NCBI GenBank assembly: GCA_016710075.1
Contig: JADJLO010000037.1
Coordinates: forward strand, 124,001-188,000
DNA: 64,000 nucleotides
Origin: Acidobacteriota bacterium
GTDB taxonomy: Bacteria; Acidobacteriota; Blastocatellia; RBC074
Direction of reading: 5' to 3'
In this document: one piece after another, positions 18,732 through 27,604 of the stretch
Numbering within the stretch: position 1 is the first letter of the stretch
Layout of the letters: the number at the start of each line of letters is the position of its first letter
Program-made: the position numbers and the translations under genes
Notes under the pieces: generated by a model
What the model was told of the DNA's origin: nothing
Database searches by the model: none
Seen by the model: the letters and a program-made list of their open reading frames with translations, nothing else

Positions 18732-18887
18732 GACAGCAAATGGCCTGCGATGACTAATGGAATAAACTGGATGTTAACGGCAACGACGCACATTACCACA
18801 GTTCAGCGTTGATGTTGATGTTAAACGAACCGGCAACCTCAAGGCATCGAGCTGGAATTTCCCAAAACCGGCAGGAACTACTCTCCG

Positions 18888-18903
18888 TGTTCCACGTGGA
18901 ACA
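18888..18903. promoter_or_regulatory. parS site 1 (ParB-binding)
   Basis: TGTTCCACGTGGAACA is a perfect 16-base palindrome. It differs from the widespread consensus TGTTTCACGTGAAACA by one symmetric base change. It lies between rsmG and parA, the usual place for parS. Confidence 0.88.
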
Positions 18904-18925
18904 TTATCAACTTGACGCCTGAAAA

Positions 18926-18941
18926 TGTTTCACGTGGAACG
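18926..18941. promoter_or_regulatory. parS site 2 (ParB-binding), overlapping the rsmG stop
   Basis: TGTTTCACGTGGAACG matches the parS core GTTTCACGTGGAAC exactly. Its centre is 38 bases from site 1, close to four helical turns. Its TCA at 18930-18932 is also the rsmG stop codon. Confidence 0.85.
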
Positions 18942-19583
18942 CGTCAATTCCACAAGGAGACTGTTGTCGCAGTCCGGCACAGGATGGGTCAGCAGCGATC
19001 GCCCCCCCCCGCCATTTACGCCATTTGCGCCGGAGAGGACCAGGGCAAGGTCGGCATTCCCAAAGATCAGGATCCGGGAGGACGCCGATCCAAACTCCAG
19101 GATTTTGGGGATGATCTTCTCCATACGCTCAACCGCCCTCGCTGTGACACAGGAATCAAAAGGGGGAGGGTCAAGAGACTCGAATCGCGCCCTGTGAACC
19201 TCCGCATTACCGAGACCGAGCGCATATACGACCTCGTCCAGAAAAATAGACTTCGCCCTGTTCGACTCCACCAGATGGACATGGATATCAGGCCTGAAGA
19301 TGGAGACAGGGATTCCCGGAACGCCGACTCCGGATCCAAGATCCCAGACAGACCTGATCTGCTCCGGCAGCAGCGACTCGACCATTGAAGATTCAAAGAT
19401 ATGCCTGGAGAGAAACTCCGCCGGCTCGGTTATCGTCGTCAGGTGCAGCCGGGAATTCCACTTAAGCACCATTCCGTAATATTTGACCAACTGACTGACC
19501 GCGTCAGGCGCATAGGAGTCGCCGCCGGCTTTGCGAGCAGAGGTTAGAAGTCTTTCCAGTTCCCGAAGATTTGAGTCTTTCAC
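18930..19583 (-). CDS. rsmG: 16S rRNA m7G527 methyltransferase RsmG (GidB)
   Basis: 217 residues. The SAM-binding region is 'SVWDLGSGVGVPGIPVSIFRPDIHVHLVESNRAKSIFLDEV', with the D-x-G-S/T-G-x-G-x-P-G motif. It methylates N7 of G527 in 16S rRNA. The GTG start overlaps the mnmG stop (GTGA), so it is translationally coupled. A run of nine G in the coding strand (C at 19002-19010) encodes Gly-Gly-Gly near the C-terminus and could be prone to slippage. The stop codon lies inside parS site 2. Confidence 0.94.
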   Translation of the reverse strand: MKDSNLRELERLLTSARKAGGDSYAPDAVSQLVKYYGMVLKWNSRLHLTTITEPAEFLSRHIFESSMVESLLPEQIRSVWDLGSGVGVPGIPVSIFRPDIHVHLVESNRAKSIFLDEVVYALGLGNAEVHRARFESLDPPPFDSCVTARAVERMEKIIPKILEFGSASSRILIFGNADLALVLSGANGVNGGGGRSLLTHPVPDCDNSLLVELTRST

Positions 19584-21469
19584 TTGTTTGGTTGCCTGCC
19601 CATTATTTCAACATGTATCGTCAGAAGGGAGATTGCCGCAGGGGTGATTCCAGGTATTCTCATGGCCTGCGCAATCGTTCGAGGCTTGACGCGATTGAGC
19701 CTTTCAACCATCTCGTTTGAGAGCCCCGGCAGATGCGAATATTCGAAATTCAGGGGAATCATACGGCTTGCCGCCTTCTCCAGGCGATTATTGAGCGTAT
19801 CCTGAGCCGTCAGATATCCCTGGTACTTGAAATCGGTTACAACCGTGGTGATCTCGTCAAGGGAACTACTCTCCCTGAGTTCAACAGGCAAAAGACACAC
19901 GACATGCGCCGCGGTTATCTCAGGACGTTTTGCCAACTGGCTCAGATTGACGGCCTCGGACAGACAAATTCCCGTTTCGGAAGAGAAGTCGCTATAGCCC
20001 TGGCTTCGCTGGCTGATATTTGTCCGTTGAAAATAGTCGCGGAGCAAGGCCTTTCTCTTCATGCCACGGACAAAATCCTGATATCTGGCATCTGGGAGCA
20101 TCCCCAGCGTGTAGCCAAGTTCGCTCAATCTCTCGTCGGCATTATCGATTCTGAGCCTGAGTCTCTGTTCCGCACGGGAGGTGAACATCCTGTAGGGCTC
20201 ATCGACTCCCTGGGTTACGAGGTCATCGATGAGAATGCCAAGATAAGCGTCTTCACGTTTGATCGAGACCGGATCCTGGTGGTGGACAAAACGAGCTGCA
20301 TTTATCCCGGCGATGAGCCCCTGGGCTCCGGCTTCCTCATAACCCGTGGTGCCATTGATCTGACCTGCGTTGAAAAGTCCCCTGACTCTTTTTGATTCAA
20401 GTGAGGGCCAGAGTTCGGTTGGATCTATCATGTCGTACTCGATGGCGTACCCTGGACGAATCATCACGGCATTTTCGAGGCCGGGGACCAGATGAACGAG
20501 TTCGCGCTGAAGGTCCGCGGGGAGACTTGTGGAAAATCCATTCAGATATGTTTCGTAAGTGTGATACCCCTCCGGTTCAAGAAAGAGCTGGTGGCGTTCC
20601 TTGTCCGGGAATTTAACGACCTTGTCTTCGATGGAGGGGCAATAGCGCGGCCCGACACCCGTAATCTGTCCGCTGTAGAGCGGCGACCTGCCGATATTAT
20701 CGCGGATCATGTCGTGAACGCGTGCGGTCGTGTAACCGATATAACAGGATATTTGAGGCTGCGTGATTTTCTGAGTGGTAAAAGAGAAGGGGGTTGGATT
20801 TGCATCCCCCGGTTGTTCCTCAAATGACGAGAAGTCAATGGACCGGCTGTCGAGCCTTGGTGGCGTTCCGGTCTTGAGCCTGTTGATTCGGAATCCCAGA
20901 TGCTTCAGATTTTCGGCAAGTTTGATTGAGGGTAATTCTCCGTGGCGTCCGGCGGAGTAGCGCTTCTCGCCGATATGAATCAGGCCATTGAGAAAAGTTC
21001 CGGTGGTGATCACGACCGAATTGGATCGAAGCAGTCTGCCGTCCATCAGCTCAACGCCGGCGATGGATCCGTCTTCAATGATGAGTTCGATCACCTCACC
21101 CTGGCGGAGAAAAAGGTTGGGTATGGCTTCCAATTCGCGCCTCATTTGCTGGCGGTAAAGCCCTCTGTCTGCCTGAGCGCGTGGAGCCTGTACGGCGGGT
21201 CCGCGGCTGCGATTGAGCATGCGAAACTGAATGCCGGTTTGATCTATCACTCTTCCCATCAATCCGCCGAGAGCATCGAGTTCACGAACCAGATGACCCT
21301 TGGCGATTCCGCCAATGGCGGGATTGCACGACATCTGAGCAATCAGATCGAGATTGAAGGTTACGATTGCAGTCTTTGCGCCCAACTGTGCCGCGGCATT
21401 GGCGGCTTCGCACCCGGCGTGCCCGGCTCCAATTACAAGAACATCGAATTCTTCGTCAAAATATCGCAT
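19580..21469 (-). CDS. mnmG: tRNA uridine 5-carboxymethylaminomethyl modification enzyme MnmG (GidA)
   Basis: 629 residues from the ATG at 21469, which gives the canonical 'MRYFDEEFDVLVIGAGHAGCEAA' with the FAD-binding GxGxxGxE motif. Other conserved blocks are 'CNPAIGGIAKGHLVRELDALGG', 'RGPAVQAPRAQADR', 'TGTFLNGLIHIG', 'LKTGTPPRLD', 'INGTTGYEEAGAQGLIAGINAA' and 'TSRAEQRLRLRIDNAD'. With MnmE it installs the cmnm5 group on U34 of several tRNAs. The partner mnmE lies just upstream on the same strand. Confidence 0.97.
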   Translation of the reverse strand: MRYFDEEFDVLVIGAGHAGCEAANAAAQLGAKTAIVTFNLDLIAQMSCNPAIGGIAKGHLVRELDALGGLMGRVIDQTGIQFRMLNRSRGPAVQAPRAQADRGLYRQQMRRELEAIPNLFLRQGEVIELIIEDGSIAGVELMDGRLLRSNSVVITTGTFLNGLIHIGEKRYSAGRHGELPSIKLAENLKHLGFRINRLKTGTPPRLDSRSIDFSSFEEQPGDANPTPFSFTTQKITQPQISCYIGYTTARVHDMIRDNIGRSPLYSGQITGVGPRYCPSIEDKVVKFPDKERHQLFLEPEGYHTYETYLNGFSTSLPADLQRELVHLVPGLENAVMIRPGYAIEYDMIDPTELWPSLESKRVRGLFNAGQINGTTGYEEAGAQGLIAGINAARFVHHQDPVSIKREDAYLGILIDDLVTQGVDEPYRMFTSRAEQRLRLRIDNADERLSELGYTLGMLPDARYQDFVRGMKRKALLRDYFQRTNISQRSQGYSDFSSETGICLSEAVNLSQLAKRPEITAAHVVCLLPVELRESSSLDEITTVVTDFKYQGYLTAQDTLNNRLEKAASRMIPLNFEYSHLPGLSNEMVERLNRVKPRTIAQAMRIPGITPAAISLLTIHVEIMGRQPNK

Positions 21470-21617
21470 AATCAAACCGGATAAAAGGACGTAAACCTTT
21501 TAATATCAACTAGTTACAAGAACCGCAACCGTCCTCGTCAGCCTGCTTTCCAGTCGGCCACCTCACCTCTCAATAATAAATAACGAATAGAGTAACATCA
21601 AAAGCGAAAGTTGAGAG

Positions 21618-22994
21618 TCACTTTCCGATGCAGAAAGTTGAGAAAATCTGATTGATGATATCGGCAATGAGAGTTTCACCCGTAATGACACCGAGACTTT
21701 TGAGAGCCTTGTGCAGGTTATCGAGGGCAATCTCTTCTGTAAAGCCGCTGATCAAATCCTGTTTCGCCCGGCGAAGGTAGGCGAGAGCATCCTCGAGCGC
21801 CGCGCAATGTCGCTCATTGGTGATGATTGCACTCTCGGAACCAGGCTGCCGAGCGCCAATCAATTGATGGTATATCTCATCGTTGAGCTGGGCGATCCCG
21901 GTGCCTTTCAAGGCAGAGACCTCCAGAACCGTATGCCTGCCGGAAAGAGCCGCGATAAACTCGTCCCTGATCGAAACACCCAGGTCCGACTTATTGATCA
22001 CATAAAGATCCATCGGATAATTTTCAAACATCCTCAGATCCTCAACCGGGTCAGCCGTGCCGGCATCAAGAACGCCGATGACAAAATCGGCTTCAGTGAT
22101 TGCCGTCCTGGTTCTTTCGACTCCTATCTGTTCAATGATGTCTTCCGTTTCCCTGATACCTGCGGTATCGACCAGATTGACGGGGATGCCATTTATCGAA
22201 AATGGTTCGCTCAACGTGTCTCTTGTCGTCCCGGGAAGATGGGTGACGATGGCGCGATCCTTGCCGAGCAGGGCATTGAAGATCGAGGATTTTCCGACAT
22301 TGGGCCTGCCAATCAACGCCAGGTTGATTCCGTTTCTGATGATTCTGCCCACTTTGTAGCTCTCAACCATGATGCTTAATGTCTCGATGAAACCCTCGAT
22401 CCTGGCAATGAAAATTTTCAGATCGAGCGGGTCGAGATCATCTTCAACAAACTCCACTGTCGATTCAAAATGAACAATCAGGCCGGTGAGCCCGTCTTTG
22501 AGAGGTTGTAACTGCCGCGAAAGTTCGCCGCGTAATTGCCTGGCGGCCAGTCTTGCCTGATAAGTCGTCTGCGAATTGATCAGATCGTTGATCGCCTCGG
22601 CCTGTGTCAGATCCATCCGCTGGTTGAGAAAAGCCCGCATCGAAAATTCGCCGGGTTGCGCCAGATCCACGCCCGTTGATCTCAACACCCGGAGAATCTC
22701 AGCCAGCACTACGGGGCTGCCATGAGAAGAGATCTCGACAACGTCCTCGCCGGTAAATGAATTCGGAGCCTTGAAGTATGTGACAACGGCTTCGTCGATG
22801 ATGAAGCCGGTTTCAGGGTTGTTGAGCAGTTGAAAGACGGCTCTGTTTGGAATGAACTCCGCCCCATTGTCTGCCTTGAGCAGTAATCTGCATGCGCTCA
22901 CCGCATCTTTTCCGCTGATTCTGATCACGCCAATACCGCCCTGTCCCGGAGGCGTGGCGATAGCAGCAATCGTTTTAAAATCGAACAGACTCAT
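21618..22994 (-). CDS. mnmE: tRNA modification GTPase MnmE (TrmE)
   Basis: 458 residues. The N-terminal formyl-THF-binding domain includes 'DTIAAIATPPG'-type sequence ('KTIAAIATPPGQGGIGVIRISG'). The helical domain carries an inserted G domain with 'GRPNVGKSSIFNALLGKDRAIVTHLPGTTRDT', 'DTAGIRETED' and 'NKSD'. It ends with the catalytic 'FCIGK' (C-x-G-K). It works with MnmG at U34 of tRNA. It sits between jag and mnmG in the leftward series. Confidence 0.97.
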   Translation of the reverse strand: MSLFDFKTIAAIATPPGQGGIGVIRISGKDAVSACRLLLKADNGAEFIPNRAVFQLLNNPETGFIIDEAVVTYFKAPNSFTGEDVVEISSHGSPVVLAEILRVLRSTGVDLAQPGEFSMRAFLNQRMDLTQAEAINDLINSQTTYQARLAARQLRGELSRQLQPLKDGLTGLIVHFESTVEFVEDDLDPLDLKIFIARIEGFIETLSIMVESYKVGRIIRNGINLALIGRPNVGKSSIFNALLGKDRAIVTHLPGTTRDTLSEPFSINGIPVNLVDTAGIRETEDIIEQIGVERTRTAITEADFVIGVLDAGTADPVEDLRMFENYPMDLYVINKSDLGVSIRDEFIAALSGRHTVLEVSALKGTGIAQLNDEIYHQLIGARQPGSESAIITNERHCAALEDALAYLRRAKQDLISGFTEEIALDNLHKALKSLGVITGETLIADIINQIFSTFCIGK

Positions 22995-23068
22995 GGCAGT
23001 TGATGGGCAGGATTAGGGAAGCAGGGTGCAGGCGGGTGTTTTTCTGGAACGATGAAGACAGGCGCAAC

Positions 23069-23536
23069 TCAGCCAGGCAGCACCTTGACCCGGCGCATCT
23101 GGCCCTCGCCCTCGCTTTCCGTTCTGATCCCCTCGATATCAACCAGCGCGGTATGAATAATCCGGCGATCCTGAGCATTCATCGGATCGAAGACGAAAGG
23201 CACCCTGCTGACCTTGACCCTCTCTGCGGCCTTGACGGCCATCAATTCCAGCTCCTGACGCCTGGCATTACGATAACCGCCCGCATCAAAATCAATCTGA
23301 ACCCCGGCGGCGACGGCCTCTGAAAAAGCCCGGCGCGCAATATACTGAAGCGCATCGAGCAATTCGGCGTTATGCGCCAGAAGCAGCGGCAAATCGAATC
23401 CCAGAAAAGAAACTTCCAGATATGAGGGCTCCGGTTCGGTCACTTCAACTTTCAGATCAAGAGAAGATTTATCGATCAGGTCCCTGACAAATCCCTCAAG
23501 ACTGTTTTTCAACTCATCAATATTTTCTGTTGTCAT
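23069..23536 (-). CDS. jag: Jag/KhpB RNA-binding protein (KH-R3H)
   Basis: 155 residues. The KH-like part covers about 30-85 ('LKVEVTEPEPSYLEVSFLGFDLPLLLAHNAELLDALQYIARRAF') and the C-terminal R3H domain includes 'MNAQDRRIIHTALVDIEGIRTESEGEGQMRRVKVLP'. No N-terminal Jag_N domain is present, so it is a short form. The start at 23536 gives the compact protein; an upstream in-frame extension overlaps yidC and lacks support. The position directly downstream of yidC is the classical yidC-jag pairing. Confidence 0.9.
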   Translation of the reverse strand: MTTENIDELKNSLEGFVRDLIDKSSLDLKVEVTEPEPSYLEVSFLGFDLPLLLAHNAELLDALQYIARRAFSEAVAAGVQIDFDAGGYRNARRQELELMAVKAAERVKVSRVPFVFDPMNAQDRRIIHTALVDIEGIRTESEGEGQMRRVKVLPG

Positions 23537-23558
23537 ATCTTGTTCTTCAATTCCGCGA

Positions 23559-25347
23559 TTAATTCGCCAGCGCTTCCTTGGTCTTCTTGCCCTTGGCAGG
23601 CTTCTTGTCACCCGTTTTGGATGAGTCCTCCGTGGCGGGCGTGCCGGGTGGCTTTGTCGGATTCATCCTGTTGATGATGAACTGTTGAACCACGCCTACA
23701 ATGTTGCTCACCATCCAGTAAAGCACAAGTCCGGCAGGCGCAGCCTTGAGGAACCAGGCAAAGATGATCGGCATCACATATCCCATCTTTTTCTGAACGG
23801 GATCAGCCGTGGTCGGTGTCAGGGCCTGCTGCAGAACCATTGTCAGGCACATGATGATGGGCAGAATCCAGAAAGGGTCAGGAGATGAAAGATCCTGCAG
23901 CCAGCCGAAGAAGGGAGCGTGCCGGACCTCTATCGAAACGGTCAGAATGGCAAAGACCGCCATGAAAAACGGCATCTGCAGCAGCAGCGGCAGACATCCC
24001 ATCAGGGGATTGCCTTCCTTCATGAGGGCGATCTGTTCCTTCTGCAGGTCCATCATCCTCGGATCGTTCTTGTCGATCTTCTTCATCCGCTCCTGAATGT
24101 CCTTCATTTTCGGCTGCATTGCCGCAGCTCTCTTCATCGAGACCGAACTTTTCCACCGAAGCGGGAAGAAAAAGAGATTCAGGAAGACCGTCAGCAGGAC
24201 AATCGACCATCCGAAATTATGCGTAATCTTGTTTATCTCACGCAGTCCCCAGAGCATAAACTGGGCAATCGGCTTGATCACGACCCTCAGGAAATTGAGC
24301 CATCCATAGCTGACGATATCCTCGAGCTGGCTTGAGTTCCTGGAGATTGAAAAATACTGGCTCGCCTGAGTCAGAAGGTTCAAGTCCTTCGGACCCGCAT
24401 AAACATGATTGATTTCACCCTGCGCCAGTTGGACTGCGATCGAGACGTAATTGTCATTGAGCAACTGGGCTGCGGGAGCCGGTCTTGGCGGAACAAGCGC
24501 GATCGCAAAGTAGTTGTCATCGACCGCCGCCCAATCCACTGGTCCCGAGGTTGGAGTCGCCGCGGCTCCGTTTAACTTTGATGCCGCCTCCCGGCTGACA
24601 CTCGTGCCGATGGCATAGGTTAACTGAGGCGCATGCTTGTAGGCACTCACCTCTTTGGCAGCCTGATCTCCAAAATTGGGTCCGATGACAAGGTAGGCAT
24701 CGACGGGTGCTCCGTTTCTTTTGACGGTCGCCCGGATATCGAAATCGAATCCAGTGCTTTTGGCTACACCAGCACCCGTGAAAATCAGGGTTTTCACCGC
24801 TTCAATCCCGCTTCCCGAATAGGTAAAGCTTACTTCCTTCGTTTCGGCCTTCTGAAGATAGAGATCCTGATCCGGGATATTGCCGACCTCATAAACCGCC
24901 TGATTGAGTTGTTTCTCAAGGACTGGATCGGAAGGAATATGGAACCGCAGCGCTCCGCCAATGCTCTCGCTCAACTGGGATGAAAGCAGGTTGACCCCTT
25001 TCGGCGGGTCAATGGGTTTGCCGTCCAGAAAACTGGTCATGGTCCATTCTTTGATTACTCCACCCTGGCTTGAAAGAATCGCCACCCAGTGATCCGACGT
25101 GATTCTGATATCCTTTACCTCTGCCTGAGTCGGACTCCTGAGCAGCCTGAAGCGGGGTTACTGCCGCAGGGGTTTGAGATGGCGCCAATGGAGCGGAGGA
25201 AAGGGCCGGACTCGCCCCTTCATTCTGAATCGCCTGAACCGCCGGCTTCTGCACCGGCTTAGCAGGATTGAGCCTCCCATACAAATATGACCACCCAAGA
25301 AAGATGGCTGATGAAAGTATCAAAAACAGTACAAGTCTTCTTTCCAT
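23559..25347 (-). CDS. yidC: Membrane protein insertase YidC (Oxa1), with a one-base frameshift
   Basis: The frame from 25347 gives the N-terminal anchor 'RRLVLFLILSSAIFLGWSYLYG' and a Pro/Ala/Gln-rich linker. It then runs into nonsense at about 25125, while the frame ending at 23559 supplies 'HWVAILSSQGGVIKEW', the periplasmic domain and the Oxa1 core ('GWSIVLLTVFLNLFFFPLRWKSSVSMKRAAAMQPKM', 'PLLLQMPFFMAVFAIL'). Removing one base of the GG near 25124-25125 restores 'DSAEVKDIRITSDHW' and about 595 residues, a normal length for the large Gram-negative form. YidC is essential, so a sequence error is more likely than a real lesion. Confidence 0.9.
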
Positions 25348-25379
25348 CTACAACTCTCGATTTGATTAAATTGATCCGG

Positions 25380-25625
25380 TTACGCCACCGGATCATATCC
25401 ACCAGCACTAAATGGGTGACAGCGTAAAATGCGCTTTATTCCGAGATAGGAGCCTTTAAAAAAACCATACTTCGAAATAGCCTCGGCTGCATATTCCGAA
25501 CAGCTTGGAGTGAACCGGCATGAAGGTGGCAGCATTGGCGAGATGGCATATTTATAAAACCGCAAAATTGCGATTGCCAGGTATCTCACTCGCACTCCTC
25601 GTTTACGGCTTTTTTTGTTGCTCAT
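25380..25625 (-). CDS. yidD: Membrane protein insertion efficiency factor YidD
   Basis: 81 residues. Conserved core 'AIAILRFYKYAISPMLPPSCRFTPSCSEYAAEAISKYGFFKGSYLGIKRILRCHPFSAGGYDPV', with the three Cys and the 'GGYDPV' ending of the family. The start ATG overlaps the rnpA stop (ATGA). It is thought to assist YidC/Sec insertion at the inner membrane. A short basic N-terminus precedes the membrane-associated helix. Confidence 0.97.
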   Translation of the reverse strand: MSNKKSRKRGVRVRYLAIAILRFYKYAISPMLPPSCRFTPSCSEYAAEAISKYGFFKGSYLGIKRILRCHPFSAGGYDPVA

Positions 25626-25990
25626 CGTTGCTCACCAATGACCGAGAGGTAATACCGGTCAACTACTTTTGAAAACGAGTTCTTCAACTCATCGAAGCTC
25701 GTATCAATGAACGATGATCGAACGTTGATCACCATGTCGAAACCGATAGTTTCCCACTCGCAATCACCGGTGACAGCAGGAAGGTACTGCTTGATTATCT
25801 CTCTCAATCTGCGTTTGCAGCGGTTTCTGACAACCGCGCTTCCGATCTTCCTCGTTACCGTAATTCCAATACGCTGAACCGCCTCTTCATTACTCAAAAA
25901 AAAGATGGAGAAATACGGCGCATGAAATCTTTTGCCATGATCGTAAACTCTGCGGAATTGCTTACTGTTTCGTAGTTTCTGTGGCTTCAC
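25622..25990 (-). CDS. rnpA: Ribonuclease P protein component
   Basis: 122 residues. The N-terminal 'LRNSKQFRRVYDHGKRF' and the RNR motif 'GITVTRKIGSAVVRNRCKRRLREIIKQ' are diagnostic. RnpA binds the RNA subunit and helps mature tRNA 5' ends. The start is GTG. It lies 92 bases after rpmH and overlaps yidD by 4 bases, the standard rpmH-rnpA-yidD order. Confidence 0.97.
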   Translation of the reverse strand: MKPQKLRNSKQFRRVYDHGKRFHAPYFSIFFLSNEEAVQRIGITVTRKIGSAVVRNRCKRRLREIIKQYLPAVTGDCEWETIGFDMVINVRSSFIDTSFDELKNSFSKVVDRYYLSVIGEQR

Positions 25991-26082
25991 CTTGGGGTAA
26001 TTTCAGACAACAGTCCGACAGTTGACAATTCGGCGCAAACCTTATCACGAATACCGGCAAGGGTGACGGTACCGATCAGATC

Positions 26083-26226
26083 TTAATAATGGCTCGGAGT
26101 CAGTCTCTTTCGTCCTTTTGCACGTCGTCGTTTGACTACAAGGCGTCCTGCCTTTGTGCTCATTCTCTCGCGGAAGCCATGAGTTTTGGCTCTGCGTCGA
26201 TTGTTCGGTTGAAATGTTCTTTTCAT
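26083..26226 (-). CDS. rpmH: 50S ribosomal protein L34
   Basis: 47 residues: MKRTFQPNNRRRAKTHGFRE, then RMSTKAGRLVVKRRRAKGRK and a short tail ending PSHY. This is the complete L34 sequence pattern (KRTFQPN, RAKTHGFR, GRxVLxxRRxKGRKRL). The ribosome site aaggaaggag lies upstream of the ATG at 26226. It heads the rpmH-rnpA-yidD-yidC-jag series. Confidence 0.97.
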   Translation of the reverse strand: MKRTFQPNNRRRAKTHGFRERMSTKAGRLVVKRRRAKGRKRLTPSHY

Positions 26227-26360
26227 TGTGTGTCTTGCCTCTCCTTCCTTAAAGTACTTATTTTGAAAAGGAAAAGACTAAACAATCGCCGGTGAGCATG
26301 TCAAGGAATGCCGGTTTTAGCGAGACTATTAATGAAGGCTAATGACGCGGGGTCAGTAGA

Positions 26361-27284
26361 TCAGGAGCGGCGTTCAACAATGAACCTGGCGATCTCTTCA
26401 AGGACTGAAGTTTGACGGCCAGTGGCCGCAATTGCAGTGATCGCTTCGCGGCACAATCTGTCGGCCATGTCTTTAGCGCCGTCTATCCCGTAGAGCGAGG
26501 TGTAAGTGGCTTTATGGCTGGCGGCATCCTTGCCTGCGGTTTTTCCAAGTTCGGCACTGGTAGCCGTCTCATCGAGCAGATCGTCGGCGACCTGGAAAGC
26601 GAGGCCCGCCTTTTCGCCATAAATGGTCACGGCATCAAGTTCGGCCGGGTCGGCGCCGCCGATGATTGCGCCGATGCGAACGGCGCACCTGATGAGTGCC
26701 CCGGTCTTGGCGCGATGAATCTCTTCGAGCTGAGGACCGGTCACTGGTTTGCCTTCAAACTGAATATCGAGAACCTGCCCTCCGATCAGAGCGCGGGTTG
26801 TGGCGGCCGCGTGAGCGATTTCAGATATGACGCGGTTTTTGATCTCGGGTTTTTGCGTCTGGTAATCTGCGAGGGTGACAAAAGCCTGGGTCAGAAGGGC
26901 GTCGCCGGCAAGGATGGCCATTGCTTCCCCGAATTTAACATGGCAGGTCGGCATCCCCCTGCGAAGATCATCGTTATCCATCGCCGGCAGATCGTCGTGG
27001 ATCAGCGAATAGGTATGTATCATCTCAAGAGAACATGCAGCGGGAATCAGTTCATTTTGATCCGCTCCAAAGATCTCTCCGGTAGCTATTGCAAGAACCG
27101 GTCTCAGCCTCTTGCCGCCGGCAAAAAGGCTGTACCTCATGGCCTGATGAATGATGGCCGGACTATCATCTTCACCCGGCATCAACTGATCCAGCCATTG
27201 ATCGATCAGGGCCGATTTATGCTTGAAATACTGTTTTATATCCACGCCTGTATCTGTAAGAAATTCAGAATGGGACTGAGCCAT
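26361..27284 (-). CDS. ispA: Farnesyl/geranyl(geranyl) diphosphate synthase
   Basis: 307 residues. Both Asp-rich motifs are present: 'LIHDDLPAMDNDDLRRG' (DDxxxxD type) and 'FQVADDLLDETA' (DDxxD). 'GGKRLRPVLAIATGEIFG' is the first conserved block. It condenses isopentenyl diphosphate with allylic diphosphates in the cytosol. The start at 27284 is preferred; an alternative ATG sits about 30 bases upstream inside xseB. The xseA-xseB-ispA order is a common bacterial arrangement, usually followed by dxs, which is absent here. Confidence 0.92.
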   Translation of the reverse strand: MAQSHSEFLTDTGVDIKQYFKHKSALIDQWLDQLMPGEDDSPAIIHQAMRYSLFAGGKRLRPVLAIATGEIFGADQNELIPAACSLEMIHTYSLIHDDLPAMDNDDLRRGMPTCHVKFGEAMAILAGDALLTQAFVTLADYQTQKPEIKNRVISEIAHAAATTRALIGGQVLDIQFEGKPVTGPQLEEIHRAKTGALIRCAVRIGAIIGGADPAELDAVTIYGEKAGLAFQVADDLLDETATSAELGKTAGKDAASHKATYTSLYGIDGAKDMADRLCREAITAIAATGRQTSVLEEIARFIVERRS

Positions 27285-27603
27285 CACTATTTTCGTCTTC
27301 CTCTTCGTCGTCATCTTCGGAATCGTCATGATCACCATTATTATTTGGTGAATCATTTTGAACTGACTTCTGGGAGCTGAAGGGGACCGCCTTGATCTCG
27401 CCGCGCTCGCGAAGCAGCAGTTCGACTTTTCGTTCAGCATCTTCGAGTTGCATCTGGCAGCGGCGGGCAAGGCCGATGCCTTGTTCAAACAGCTCCAGAG
27501 CCTCTTCAAGCGGCAACTCACCGGTTTCGAGCTGGCCGACTATCTTTTCGAGCTCCTGCATTGAACCTTCAAATCCGGGTTCCGTTTTTTTCATTTTTGC
27601 CAT
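27265..27603 (-). CDS. xseB: Exodeoxyribonuclease VII small subunit, with long acidic tail
   Basis: 112 residues from the ATG at 27603. The conserved region is about 10-65: 'FEGSMQELEKIVGQLETGELPLEEALELFEQGIGLARRCQMQLEDAERKVELL'. Family members usually end soon after. Here there is a further tail of about 30 residues rich in Asp/Glu/Asn ('NNGDHDDSEDDDEEEDENSD'). The start is 1 base after the xseA stop, with gagg inside the xseA end. The tail region overlaps the ispA start. Confidence 0.93.
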   Translation of the reverse strand: MAKMKKTEPGFEGSMQELEKIVGQLETGELPLEEALELFEQGIGLARRCQMQLEDAERKVELLLRERGEIKAVPFSSQKSVQNDSPNNNGDHDDSEDDDEEEDENSDGSVPF

Positions 27604-27604
27604 T

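Noticed and set aside
25100..25150. Programmed ribosomal frameshift in yidC
   Set aside because: No slippery heptamer or downstream structure is evident, and programmed shifts are not known for this gene; a sequence error is simpler.
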